Positions 48,363-61,100 of a DNA stretch of 64,000 bases are shown in pieces (the first letter of the stretch is position 1; the number at the start of each line of letters is the position of its first letter). A model generated the notes under the pieces. It made no database searches. It was not told the origin of the DNA and worked only from the letters and a program-made list of their open reading frames with translations. Position numbers and translations under genes: made by a program. The DNA comes from Patagioenas fasciata (lineage: Eukaryota; Chordata; Aves; Columbiformes; Columbidae): assembly GCF_037038585.1 (NCBI RefSeq), contig NC_092523.1, forward strand, positions 30,385,501 to 30,449,500. Reading direction: 5' to 3'.

Positions 48363-51300
48363 TAAATATGTGGTAGTATAGACAGGCATGGATTTATGAG
48401 CAAGATCAGCTAGTTGTCTGCACTTCTAGGTGATGTGACACCAAATGAGTGTGGAACCCTCATTTCCTCCCCTCTTCTCCCCATTTTACTTTAAATAACG
48501 TAGGGCTGTGCCCAGTATCAGCACAACTGCCTTTCTGTGATAGTTGTAGCTTGTGAAGTTATTGTACCTGTTCAATAAGAAGGAATGTTCATACTTAGAC
48601 CTGTTCAGTGACAGCAGGCTAATAAAATGAAGACCAAATTTATGGCTGGACACCTGTTGTCCAGTTTTAGAGGTGCACTGCCTTGTGCAAAGTAGCTCAT
48701 CTCAGTACTTGATTTATTTGAACTTGCTAATGAGGAATGTCCTGTGAAGAATAATACCCTACTTCTTGTCCTTGTTTTGTTAAATGCAATACCCAGAGGC
48801 ATATTCAGAAGTCATGTAAATTTGATGATAAGGAATTGGCTTCTTTTTTCTCCTCAGTGCTCCAGATAAAACAGCTATGAGCATAGGGGTGTTATTTCTA
48901 ATGCAGGAAATGGAGAACTATTTTGTCTTGATGAAAAGCTAGCATAAAAAGAATGAAATAGTATTTTACTAGAGGTTTAGACAAAGCTCATAACTGCAGC
49001 ATCTGAATATCTGTTTAACAATGAAGCCTGTCTTGAAAATAGAAGAACCTCTTAAAGTGATTTACAAGATAGTAAATGAGTTTCTTGCCAAGATCAGAGC
49101 CCAACATCATAAACCTGCACATGCCTTGGCACAGGAAGCTAGCTTGGATGTTGCAGTGCTCTTATATTCACAGGTTATGTTCCTCTTGGAACAATATTAA
49201 CTCAGAGAGAAAATAAAGAGTTAACTCTGAGAATAAAGTCCTAAAAATGCCATTGCCTGAGGTAGTTTACTCTGTTTCCTGTACTCCAAAGTAATCTACA
49301 TGGAAGAGTTAAAAGAGAATGGTGAACTAGGTTATGAAGGTTAACTTCCCAAGCAGACCGACATTTAGGACGACTAAAACATTCTCTGGCCTTTCCACTA
49401 CAGTCTGAAATTAATGCAGTGACTTTTCTGATCTAATCAGCTTCCTCAAGATTTGGTCTTTAATGTCAGATTTAAAGAGATGCTAAAGAGGGGCTCATTA
49501 ATTACCTTACTTCTAGAAACAACTCTAACCATTAGAAGTATTGATGTCATATCCTCAGATTTAATTCACAAGAATCTGGCATGATTTTCAGAAAGCTGTT
49601 AGTCTGTCACTAAGATTTACTCAACATCATTTACAAACAAGGGGCTTATATCCTGAGAGATAAGCCTCATCCTTTTAAGTTGATGTTTTACACGTCACAT
49701 TAATATGATTAAAGATAAAAGAGATTAATTAATTTTATGCATATTAGGGACATTGTAGTTGTTGCTTTGTTTTACAGAAATTAATGTCAACATGATGGTT
49801 TTGCAGCCTGAGTAGGAAGAAAGAGAAATGAGCTCTGTCCAATCTATTAAAGCAATTGGATTAAAAAAAAAAAAAAAAAAAAAGTGGTATACTTACAGGT
49901 TCAGCTTCAGCTTTTGTTTTCATTCATAAAGAGAAAGAACACAGGAGAAGATTTCAGAGCACTGTTTCATATCTTAAGGATAGGAGTGACAGCCCACCTT
50001 TCGCTATAATTGTTTAGGGAGATTGCATGAGAGATCTCCAAGCATTCAGCAGAAGGTCTTACACTAGGGACCTGACTGTAGTCACAAAATTTTTGGCTCT
50101 GTAGCAGAAAACCAGTAACTGCCAGGCAAATGCAATATTTTAGCTTCTACAGGATGGTCCAAGTGTGGAATGACAGCAAGACTAAATGCCAGAATCTCCT
50201 GAGCACATACTTGTCTCAGCTGTGTGTTGAAAGGAACAATTACTGCATGATACTTGCCTAGAAGAAGAAAAAATGCCATATGTGCCAAGTTTGATGTTTC
50301 CCACGATTGGAATTTTCTTGTCAAAAATATTCCTTTAGCACCTTTTGTTTTGGTTTACAGAAGTTAATGTATTTCTTCTGCCTGTATTATTAGAAAAAAT
50401 GACGTTGTTCCTTTACTTTGGGACTGATGGATGATAGTGGCTATAGATCAAGCCTAGTGAGTTCTTTTGATGCAATGTAACAACAAGCAAGGTCACAGGG
50501 ATGCTGGATTGCATCATTGATTAGCACTGACAATTTTTAAGGCACAAAATGACAGTGCTGTTCAAGACTAATAGATTATTCTTACAGGAGAGAAATAAAA
50601 TAAAGAGAATAAAAATAATATTTTTTCTGATACCTATAATAGATGCACTGAGGTCCCTAGAGGCTGCTTTTCTTTTTGTCAGCAGAGTTCATGCCAACTG
50701 CCAATGTGTCTGATGAATGATTTTCTATTATGCACACTAAAGGCTGTGAACCAGAGGTGTCCTTTTAATATTTATACAGAAATGACTTCATTGTTTCCAA
50801 GGCAATTTCCTCTAAATCTCTGTTCAGTCTTCAGGGCTATGTCCTGTAGGATGCTTGGAAAATCCTAAGAGCAAGTCTAATTTCTCAGTGCCGGAAATTC
50901 TTTATTGGGGAAAATCTATCCTGCTTTAAGAAAAGATCTAATTCCCTCTTTTAGGGGTATACAACGAAAAAAACCACCAACACGACCACCACAAAAACCC
51001 AGATGTTTTGGGAATACAGAAGCAGTTCATTGAAATTTTTCAAGATAGAGAAGCAATGTATTTTCACAGAATTAAATTAAAGAGGTGATATATTTCTCTT
51101 GGAAGAGAAATGAACCATTCTGGATAAGGAAATTGAGAGGTGAACTTGCAATAATTATATGCCTGCTAAAGGATAAATGAATAATGTATAAACACGCAAT
51201 TAAAAAAGTCCCTCCTGTTTTGGGGCTAGTACTATATTGCTCTTGAAAAGCTGATAGAAAAACTATCTTGAGAAGAGCACCAAGAAAGAAAGGACTGGTG

Positions 51301-54300
51301 AGTAGCCAGCTGACTAACACATGTCATGTTTGTAGTGTTTGTGATCAAAGACGAAGTTTCTTTTGGGTATTAATCCTAAAGCAGCCGTTACCTTGACAAC
51401 TGCAGGTAGTGAATGGATGGTTGTAGTGTTCATCTCTCCAGATTCACTTTTAACTACTAAGAAAAAATTAGAACAGCTTTTACATGGCTTCATGTGGCTT
51501 TCCAAAGATTTGGTGCTCAAGTGCTTAATCTGTTTCTGTAAGTGGCAATTTTGCTAATAGAAGTGAATTTGGGGAACCTGACACATAGCAAAGACTAACA
51601 GTTATAAATGAGGTCATCTAACTTGGTGACTGCCTTAGTGGGAAAACCTTCATATTAGGGAAATAAAGCACATTCTGTTTCTATACTGTATTTTAAAGTC
51701 AGGTCCTCAGCCTGTGTCTGAGCCCCAACTCACCTTATGTTGTATTGCCTGAACAGAGGCAGACTGCTGGCGAGCTCAGCGACTGCATGGGCTCACATGT
51801 TTCTTCTCTGTGTGGTGTGGAGGCTTCTGCCCATGCCTACCTGCTCAGTTATGTCACTGCATCCCTGGAGGTGATGTTACACAGCACGCTGGCTGCAGTC
51901 CCTGGTGGAAGAAGGCAATCTCAGGTGGCAATGCATCAGAAGATACCTCATGCAGCAGTCATGTGAAAAAATGCACCAACAAGTACATCATATTGTAAAT
52001 TGTACTCAGCGGTGGTTCTGTCAATAACCTTCTTTTACTGTCTGTTCGAGCTCAGCATGGTCTGGCAGGTGAACTGCAGATAGGGAATGGTCATTTTGGC
52101 ATTTCATGCTACTCTAGAAACTGACTGCTTCCTCCTGTTCTTGCTCATAGCCCAGTAGTTAAAACACAAGCCTGGGCATGTTTTTGACCCTGCTTGTGTG
52201 GATGTGCAGCCTCACCCAGACCTGGATGACACCTTTGTCCACTGTGATCGGAATCTCTAAACAGGAATTTGGGTGATCCACATATGATGTACTAATCAAG
52301 TGACAATGACTGTACCTTATACATGTTCTTCATTGTGCTTAATGACTACACTGTTGAAGTAAATGTAATATTAAAGCTTCACATTTTCTATGTGCAAACT
52401 GATCCTTGAAGCTGTCCTTAGTGTTTCAAATTGGATTGCCAGGGAATTCATCCTTGTTAGCATGACTGCAATTTCCTGTTCACATTGCAAACTAATATTT
52501 TCAGATATGCTGAAGTCAGTACATAGGCCCCTAAAAAGAGTTCGGCTTTCAAAGAGCCTCAGGATTTGCATATGTTTTGTCAGTTCATTTGTTTACTGCA
52601 AAAGCAAAGGCAGCTCAGTGATACAGATTGGGTTTTGATAATGAACGCATGATGGCAAGTTATACAAATATCCTTCTGGGCCTTTTAGTAGGTTTTCCTT
52701 TATGGAAAATATTTGTTAAATCATATACTTAGTTCTATCACACTCTGATATGTATTTTGATGTTCATCTTCTCTAGCACAGAGGCGTTATGTTTTCAGCT
52801 GATGTACATCCAGTTACTTAGCAATAGAACTTAATGTCTCCTATATTAATAGCATTGTTGGAAAGTGAGAACAGTCCTTTGACAGAGCTATTAAGTCAGC
52901 CCTGGGAGATTCTGCTGGTTTTATACATGAGAGATAAACAGGGAAAAGTTTAATATTGATACTGGGAATTTTATTCTGATCTGTAGCACCTTATCTCTGG
53001 CTGCTGTGATAGATGGCATAGCCTCTGGGTGTGAGCTCTGCAGAGCTCTTCTCAGAAAATTGTGTAACTACTTGCTCCGTTCCAGTAATTCTGGCTTTTG
53101 TCCAGGATATATTAGCTTCTTAGGTTTTTGAGCATTTTGTACATGTGGGTATGTCTGTGTATGTTTTAAATTTTTGTTATAGAAAAACTTTTGCTATTCC
53201 CTCATTTTTACCAACAGGAGAAAAATATTCAAAGCACAGGCCTGTGAGATTATTAAAAAGCCAGAAGTCTTATTCTTGACAATGAAACAAAATTATGCAA
53301 CTAAATGCTACTGACATATTCATCAGTTTAATTTGTTCTCTAAGACTTTGTACAGCATCACAAAGGCTTCTATATCCTTTCCGTATTTCATACTGTAGCT
53401 GTTACTGGTTAGGAGAACACAACACAGAGGGTTATCCAAAATGACCAACCTAAAATCCAGCAATGTTTAAAAAGCATCCTCAAGAGAATGAGCAGGGAAG
53501 CTGTTTCTCTTTTTCTGCCATCCTCCTTCTCTCCTGAGGTTGTTTCCCTGCCATCATCATCAACTTTATCTTGGCCTTCCAGGTCTCCAAGAGATCTGAT
53601 GTGTTTTCTTACTAATAGATTGGAGATTCTGATCAGTTCAGTGATATCAGCATCTATGGGTACCACATAAAGGAAACATATATTGAATGCCAGTTTGAAG
53701 GCAAGTGTGAATAGAAAACAGCAAGGCTTATCCTGTGTTGTAACAGTTATTGATAAGCTTAATACAGTTAGGAATATATACAATTAGAGATATTACATCA
53801 TTTGATACAGAGCCAGAAGAGGAGGAGATCTTCCTCTGTGTTACAGTACAGTAGAAACGTGTGACACTTTTAGTAATTCCTTTTGCAAGGAAAGAAGTTG
53901 GGGAAGTAGATACAGTATTTCCACTGTCTGTATTTCGAGATGGAAGTAAAGAGAATTAGCATCACCTACTCTGTCAGGTCCATGCAGAAGGCTCTTTGGC
54001 ACTCTAGCAAGAGCAGTTTGGTTGCCAGGAGACGATAAGTTAATTTTGGAAGGTAATGCCCTATGAGCAAGTAATGCCATCGTTCTAGACCAGCGTGAAA
54101 TCTAATGCTCTATAGCCACAAGCTTTCCTTTTAAAAGGATTTACCTCTCTACCTTACTGAGGATAAACGAAGTGTGCTGCTGCATTTTCTATTGCTGCAG
54201 AATAAAATCCTGAACAGTAAAATCTTAAGGTGCTGTTAAATACTCAACATAAAAGTAACGCTTCAGCAGGCTCATCTAGGTTAGGCCATCTGCTAACTGT

Positions 54301-55889
54301 TCTGGTACATATGTCAAATGACAGATTGCCTAAACTATTTTTCATGACCTTAAAATAAGGGAGAGAGCAGTGAATGTTACAAGGACAAATTTGAGACAAG
54401 TCTTCAGCTGTAAGGCATTAATTTCAAAATATGGGACCTGGTAGCTGTAGGCTTTTGGGACAATAAACAGTTACTGGTACTGTTAAAGTCTGCAAACAAA
54501 ACTGTACTGACACATCAGAATGCAAATGGCAGCAGAGCAACGTAAAAATAAGAAACACAAGAAGCTGTATCTCTGACACCAGTGCCAACTGGTGCAATGC
54601 AGGAAGCATTTCTCTTCAGGCTAACTGCAAATCCAAATTGTTGTGTACTCAAATTTAAAGTTGCCAGAGTTGTGGAGGACACACAGAAGACAAGGGTTTG
54701 AGAGAGGAATCACTCATGAAATCTTCAGAGATTTTCTGGGTGCAGATGGGATTGATAATCATAGGGGTTGGTCTGAGCTGAAAATCTGTCAGTCATTCAA
54801 TAATTTGGGAAAATGGGTAAACAGGCACATGAATTGCAGTGGTCAGCAAATGGTCAGCTCTGATGTTGAATGATTTTGACATAAACTTCTTAAAAAAACT
54901 GCATAGAAAATATCTTGTAGAATGTAGGTACTTATTAATCTATTTGTAGAGAAATTCTATACATTCTTATCTGTTTCTAAGGGTGAGAGGGAAAATGACA
55001 GGATTTTATGGTAGCTTTGAAAATCAACAAAATTACTTGTGTGTGCATGTGTTTCTCTAATCTACTCTGGCTTCATTCTGGACTGGTATACAAATTGGTA
55101 GTAAAGGATGGGAGATCTAGAGAATATAGAAGTTACTGTTTTTTTATAAATATGGTGCTTTTCATCTGAAAGTCACCAAAGATAGGAAGTAACCTCATAC
55201 AGATTTTATGGATGGGGGTAGTGAGGCACAGTCCTGTTACTATGAGTTGACAAACTACCTACCACCCCAATGACCTAGTAATGCAGCTCCCCTTCCAGAG
55301 TATCAATCCAGTGTTCCTATTGATATTCCTCCCATATGCAGAAGGATTTCTGAAGAAAAGCATCTCCAGCCTGAAGAAAACATCAGAGCATAGCACACAT
55401 CAGTGCACTAAAGCAGCAGAGAATCATAGCGCTTCCACTCAGCATTTGGGATAACCTTGTTAAACATGTTGCTCTGCTAAACCCCAGCTCTAAGCAAAGA
55501 CAATTACAAGAGTACAAGTGCTTCAGAAAATGACTTTTGAAGAGACTATTGGGAAAGGCAGAAGAAGGATATAATCAGACATTTGGATGATGGGTATCAC
55601 TGATTGTTTTCTACTGTTTTTCCAGCTGTCTTGCAACGTATTGCATGACACTTCATGGAATCAAGCCTTGCCACCATCATGAGACGTATGGGAGGAGAAG
55701 ATCCCTGCTTGCTCTGCTGGATATAGCAATGCAGTGTAGGAGAAGGAGATTGAAGAAGAAAGAATATGAGGATAATGGGTGAAGAAGATGGTGGCAGAAA
55801 AAAAACAAAATGAAAAGAATGCTAAATAGAAACTGGAGAAGGACTTAAAAGGTAGAGAGATGAGGGATGTGGAGAGCAGTGTAACAGGG
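48363..55889. other. AT-rich non-coding DNA without recognised genes
   Basis: No gene or repeat family is recognised. An A21 run at 49863-49883 is listed separately. A minus frame of 124 codons (53409-53783) begins at TTG and not ATG. A + frame at 54643-54873 begins at GTG. An A/C-rich stretch lies at about 50965-50999. The block 51690-52260 is slightly GC-richer and unrecognised. Confidence 0.5.
49863..49883 (+). repeat. A21 run preceded by ATTAAA
   Basis: Twenty-one A residues are preceded by ATTAAA at 49846-49851, twelve bases before the run starts. That spacing resembles a polyadenylated 3' end, so the run could mark an inserted RNA copy. It could equally be a plain A microsatellite. No target-site duplication was found. 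Confidence 0.4.
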
Positions 55890-56542
55890 TGTCCTGGTTT
55901 TGCTAAAAACAAGTTTTTCTTTTAGTGAATTTGCCTGTAAGCTAAAGCCTTCTTGTTAGCTGCATTTTCCTGGAGAACCAGATACATGTTTTGGTAAACA
56001 TAGCAATGGAATGCAAAGTTATTGATAGGCATGGATGCACCTCTCATGAGAGGGGCAATGAGAAACAGGTGACCAAGAAACTGACCAACAGAGTATAACA
56101 TCCCATTCACGTGAATACTTCATATAAAAGTGGGAGATCGTGAGGATCTTGTCCCTTTTCCTTCTTTTCCTTTTGCTTATGACCGACATTAGGAGAGGAC
56201 CTTGCTGGTCGTCCCTGTGATCTGAGGCCTAGTGACAGACTGAATCCAGCTCCGGTTGGCTGCAGAGTCCAATCCAGGACTTTGGGTGCTGGCTCTGCAG
56301 TTGCTGGGACTTTCAAGATTGATTTTGTATATTTTGTATTATTTTCTCTATTCTTATTAGTAGCATTAGTAAAACATTTTTAATTTTTCCAGCTCTCTTC
56401 TCTCGGTCCTTCTTTCCCTCCCAGTCGCCTGTCCTGAGTGGGAAGGGAGAAGAGGGAGGGGGAAAAGGGGGAAGAGGAGGAAGAGGGGGTTAACAATACA
56501 TCTCCCGCGGTGTTATTGTCACCCTGCAATCAAACCTCGACA
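55890..56542 (+). mobile_element. Solo LTR of an endogenous retrovirus (copy B, plus strand)
   Basis: The element runs from TGTCCTGG (55890) to CGACA (56542), 653 bp, with TG...CA ends. Flanking pentamers are CAGGG (55885-55889) and CAGAG (56543-56547), a 5-bp duplication with one mismatch. It aligns along its length with copy A at 32824-33486, at roughly 85-90% identity by eye. Conserved marks are TTCACGTGAA (56106-56115), TATAAAAG (56123-56130) and AGTAAA (56368-56373). A GGGAAGGG-type purine run lies near the 3' end (about 56440-56489). The BANP-type palindrome of copy A is here TCTCATGAGA (56042-56051). No retroviral genes flank it. Confidence 0.93.
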
Positions 56543-57339
56543 CAGAGAAAAGGTATATTTTGAAATAGAAGCATAAGTCCAAAACCATTACTTTCCTTAA
56601 TTACCTACGAGCTTTGTAGAACAGAGAGTAATATCTTCTGCTTATCTGCACTCCGCATTTTTCATTTTATATATTAATGCTTTTAGCAAAAAACCATAAC
56701 TTATAATTCAGGTTTACCCCATTTTCTTAAAGTTTGCTAAAAGCCTAGGACAACAAAATTGAAACAGTAGTCTGCTTTTTATGCTATTTCTGCTTTTCTA
56801 CAGTGTGACAAAGCTGTACATTTTAAAAAATAGCTCTCAGAATATGTCTATTCAAAGCTGTTTTGCCCAATTTTTTTAGTCTATCCTGATAAATTTTTTT
56901 TTTTTTTTTTTTTTTTTTTTATTCATTGGCAATATATGGTTTCATACTGTCTTTTCAGCCTGGTATGTGAGGCAGAAATGGATCCACTGTGACTTGTGAA
57001 TCAAAACATTATCACCTATGACAAGTTCATAAGTCAGTAGAATAGACTGAAATAAAATGTCATCATCTGAAAACAATTTTTTTTTTTTTTTTTTAATTCC
57101 AGCCATTTACAACATTCTTCTCGTGTGAAATTTTGTAGAGTTTCTGGCAAAAACCGACAAGGAGTAGGACCAATTTAACAGAAAAACGGTGACCCTGGAA
57201 GTCATTGGACTAAAAGGGAGTAAACTGGAAAAGCATCTTCAAAACTCAAAATGCAGTGATAATTGTGGTAACTATCATTTATGAATAGGAGTTTTTACGA
57301 TGTCTGACTAAAGACTAATCAAATTAAATAGGAAAACCC
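56543..57339. other. AT-rich spacer between two LTR elements, with two T runs
   Basis: It contains T27 at 56894-56920 and T18 at 57077-57094. Otherwise nothing is recognised. Confidence 0.6.
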
Positions 57340-58101
57340 TGTTAGGATGGGAGAAACAATGATGGATGAGGGAACCCCACTACACTGATCAGTGGAAACA
57401 GAGCATCCTGCATCAGCTAAATCCTAAAGATCATCAAAGGAGAGTGCTTTCCCATTGACCCTGGCCTAAAGCCCATGCAGAGGAATCAATTAAAACCTTG
57501 GTTCCTAGAAAGCCATGTGAACTGAGCAGAGCAGTTGCTTGAAAGGGTGTGGGACTTGCTGTGGGAAGTAGGGAAAGACAATTTAGGGACTAAGTAAAAT
57601 GTACATTTTAAGATGATTGTAGGAATGTGTCACACTTCCTAGTGGTTGTTTAGGGGAAGGACTGAAGGCAGGAGAAGGGAGTGATTGAATTAGACTGGAC
57701 AGGAACAAATGCAGGAAAATAGAGAGAAAATGAGATAAAAGGATCCGGTCAAGTGGGTGGCTGCTTGGTGGACAGACCTGACTGAGCCCTGAGGTTGATC
57801 ACCTCAGTCTCTCCTAACTTCCATTAATCTTATTTCTAACTGTCTCGTGTGTGTGTGTGCTCTCTTTTCTGAGCTTCTGTGTGTGAGCGCTGGTGAGCTT
57901 CCAGTTGGACCAGCCGGTGAGTAGGAAGAAGGGTCTGAGTGTCATCTGCTGAGCTGGGGCTGGGAGCCTCCAGGGTCTGTAGATCCAGATACCAACAACT
58001 CAGCAGAGTGGGGCCTGGAGGCCAGCAGATCTGCAATCTCAGCATCTAGGGCTGGTGTCTGAGGAGACCTGCACCGTATGTATGAGTGCTGGTGAACTTC
58101 A
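57340..58101 (+). mobile_element. Probable solo LTR of a second retrovirus family
   Basis: The element starts TGTTAGGATGGG (57340) and can be closed at ...GAACTTCA (58101), giving TG...CA ends with a 4-bp duplication ACCC (57336-57339 and 58102-58105). A TATA-like GATAAAAGG lies at about 57734-57742, and an ATTAATC/TTATTTC stretch plus a GT run (57846-57860) follows, as in avian LTR R-U5 regions. A motif GAGYGCTGGTGARCTTC occurs at 57885 and again at 58084, 199 bp apart, so the right end may include an internal duplication and the true boundary could lie at about 57903 or beyond 58101. A 4-bp duplication suggests class I, which is inference. Confidence 0.5.
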
Positions 58102-61100
58102 ACCCTTGTCAGCAGCAGGAGAGTAACAGTCTGTGGGATTGGTTGTGTGACTTGTGGTTTGATTCTGCGTGTGTGTGTGCCTACTGGGCAGGCATGCTCA
58201 GCCTGGCCAGCAGCTGGACTTTGGGATGAGGAACTCCAGCAACATCCTCCCATCTAATGGGCTGAGGTGGGAGAAATGCCCTGGACCATGAAGCTCAAGG
58301 GATTCAGCTCCCTTTCACAGCAGTCATTACTAACTGGCTCTCTTCCTATTATGTTTCCTTAAGCGTAGGTAGCAGACAGCTCTATTATCATCAACAATCC
58401 AGAAATTAGTGCTGATGTAACTAGCAGATATCACAATAATTGATATGAAACAGTCTGAATTATTTTCTCAAGTGAGCTATTCAAGAAAAATAAATGTTTA
58501 ATACAAAGAAATGCAAGATCTTATACTAGGTACAAATAGCACAGGCCTTCTCTAGAGCATGACAGTGTGAAAGACAGTTAACACTTAAAAATATGTAGTA
58601 GATGCGCAATACAATGAATGCTCCAGTACTGATCCTGTGAAAAAGACTTGTGGAAGTTTTGAAGGAGTAAACTAGTAAGGTGATATGACTTCTGTATGTG
58701 GCATTTATTACTTCCCACAAAAGGAGGAATTTGAATTTTATGTGACTCTTAGTCACGAACACTGCTTGCTGAAGAACATTCATAGTGAAGTACCTGTATC
58801 TAGCCTGTCTTCCACCTTCTTAATGTTACTGACTTATGTGTACTTCCAATATTCCTTTGCACTGGATCTACTGCACATACATTATTTTGTTTCTCAGCCA
58901 CAGTTTTTTGTTATTTCAGATTAATTCAGGGCAGTTTTGCAGTGAGGGACTCATGCAATATCTGAGACAATTTAAGTAAGTAAAGTCAACAAGTCTACCT
59001 GACTGCTAAAATGATTGTAAACTGATAATGGAATTATCATGTTTACACAGAAAAAACCAGTGAGGTCCCAGAGAAGAACTGCAATAATTACTTGAAAATT
59101 AGGCAAAATGTATTATAATGGCATAATTAAAGAGTATAAGATAACCGAAAGCTGACTTGATTATGGCACATATGTTCTGGGAGAATATAATCAGATAGAT
59201 ACTCTTTCAGTCTAAAAAATCGCACAACAAAAAAACAGTATCTGAGAATAAAAACCAACCAAACCTCTAATTAGATGTAAGATCAGATTTTTACCAGTGT
59301 GGATGATAGACTATTGCAACAAACTGGATGCCTTATGAAGTATGAGATTTGTTGAAACATGAGTAATAGGGCTTGTTAGAGAAGTATATAGAATTACTTA
59401 GCTTGCGATGTCCTGAGGGGTGTGATCGGATTTCCTCTGAAGGTCTCTGAATACTGTGTCATAAAAGATTTTTAAAGGTGTTTGTGCTTCAGTTGAGAAA
59501 AGTACGAATAATATCTGACAGGATGCTAAAGAAATCCAAGTTCACAGTGTGGTAATATCTTTTATTAAAAATGGGAAAGTTCAATTGCGTCTATATATCA
59601 TAATTTTAATGGATAGTCCAAAACAACCATTTTAACTGCAAAAACTTGAAGTCTGAATCTAGCAGCTACATTTTCCCTCTTAAAAATGATTAAAATTTTA
59701 TGAATAATTGACTTATTTTTGCAGGTTATCCCATGTGTCAACTTTGGACATTAAGCACTACGCAGGTATTTCAGCTTCTGTTCTGAAGAGCATCTTGTGT
59801 TTCAAACACATTGAAATAAGTAAGAAAATATTAAATTTATATTTTTAATAGATTTTTCAGCTTTTGGTTTTTGAAGTAGTATAACCATGGTGGTTATTCT
59901 TAAAAAGAAAAAAAAAAAAAAAGAAGTGATTCTTGTTATTAAAAGCCTTACTCTAGCTGAGGCTTTTAGCCTAGAAATTTCCAGTTCAAGACAAAGATTG
60001 CTACAGCAGCAAAACTGACAGCTTTCGGATCATGTCATTCTGTCTGTTGGATAGTACAGGACATAAGACTGTCTTGAATTATTTCCTGTTTGAATTAGTC
60101 CATACCCCTGGGGGGCCTGTGTGTGTGAAATCCAGTTATGAAGGTAGACTACGACCTACAGAGAATATAATGTGATTACTGTCCAGCATTTTTTTATGTT
60201 GTGAAGAATCTGAGTATAACCACTTTTGAGCCTAAACAGATGTATTATTTTACCTCAGCCATCCAACCAGAGTGTTGCAGTATTAGATGTTATGGGGCCT
60301 ACAGCCAGATATTGCTTGGATGTTCTGTTTTAATCTTGAATGTACATTTTGTGTGACCACTTACATTGTACAAGACCTGGAAGCCCAGGAGATTTTTAGA
60401 GGACATAAGGAGTCTAATATCCATTACATTCCCAATCAAACTAAAACCAGTTTCCTTAACTTCAACTAGAGTTTCCCCACCATGAAACATAAGGGCAAAT
60501 CATCATAGAATATACAAGCATCTATTGTACTTGTTCTTCCAAAAGAGACCTAGGAGAGCTGATAGAAGGAGCTAAGCTTACATGAAACTAATGTTAGAAC
60601 AAGACTTGATGATGGGCTTAAAGGCGACTTTCTAAGGAATTTGTTTTGAAATTGAGCTTGTCCCTTTTTAGGCTTTTAAGTCAAGAAAATGAAATCATGC
60701 TGTAAATGGTGTTACAAATTGTTGTCTTTTTGAAACAATCTAATCTGAGGTTGCTGGTACAGTCTCTTGGCCAGCTCAGCTATCAGCAGCTCTCACACTT
60801 GAATCAAAGCCCAGGACTTGTAATTCTACAGCAAAAGACCTTGATGTTCTGATGTTAAATGGATGTTAGTTAAACCTCCTTCACTCAGTGTTTCAGCTCT
60901 TTCCGCTGTTGTGTCTTCATTATTGTTCCAGCTGTTGGGGTTCTTACAGGCTGAGCATGTGTTCCCTCTTCACTTTGAAGTCACTTTAAGGCATCTTAGT
61001 GTTAGATGCCTTCCCTTTTGGGTTTTACATCCATAACCATTACGAGCCTGTTCCCTCGGTTTTTTCTCACTTCTTACAAACTGCTGTAGAACCAAAAAAG

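Noticed and set aside
53409..53783. 124-codon minus frame with a charged middle section
   Set aside because: It begins at TTG, and neither the hydrophobic ends nor the middle match a family I know.
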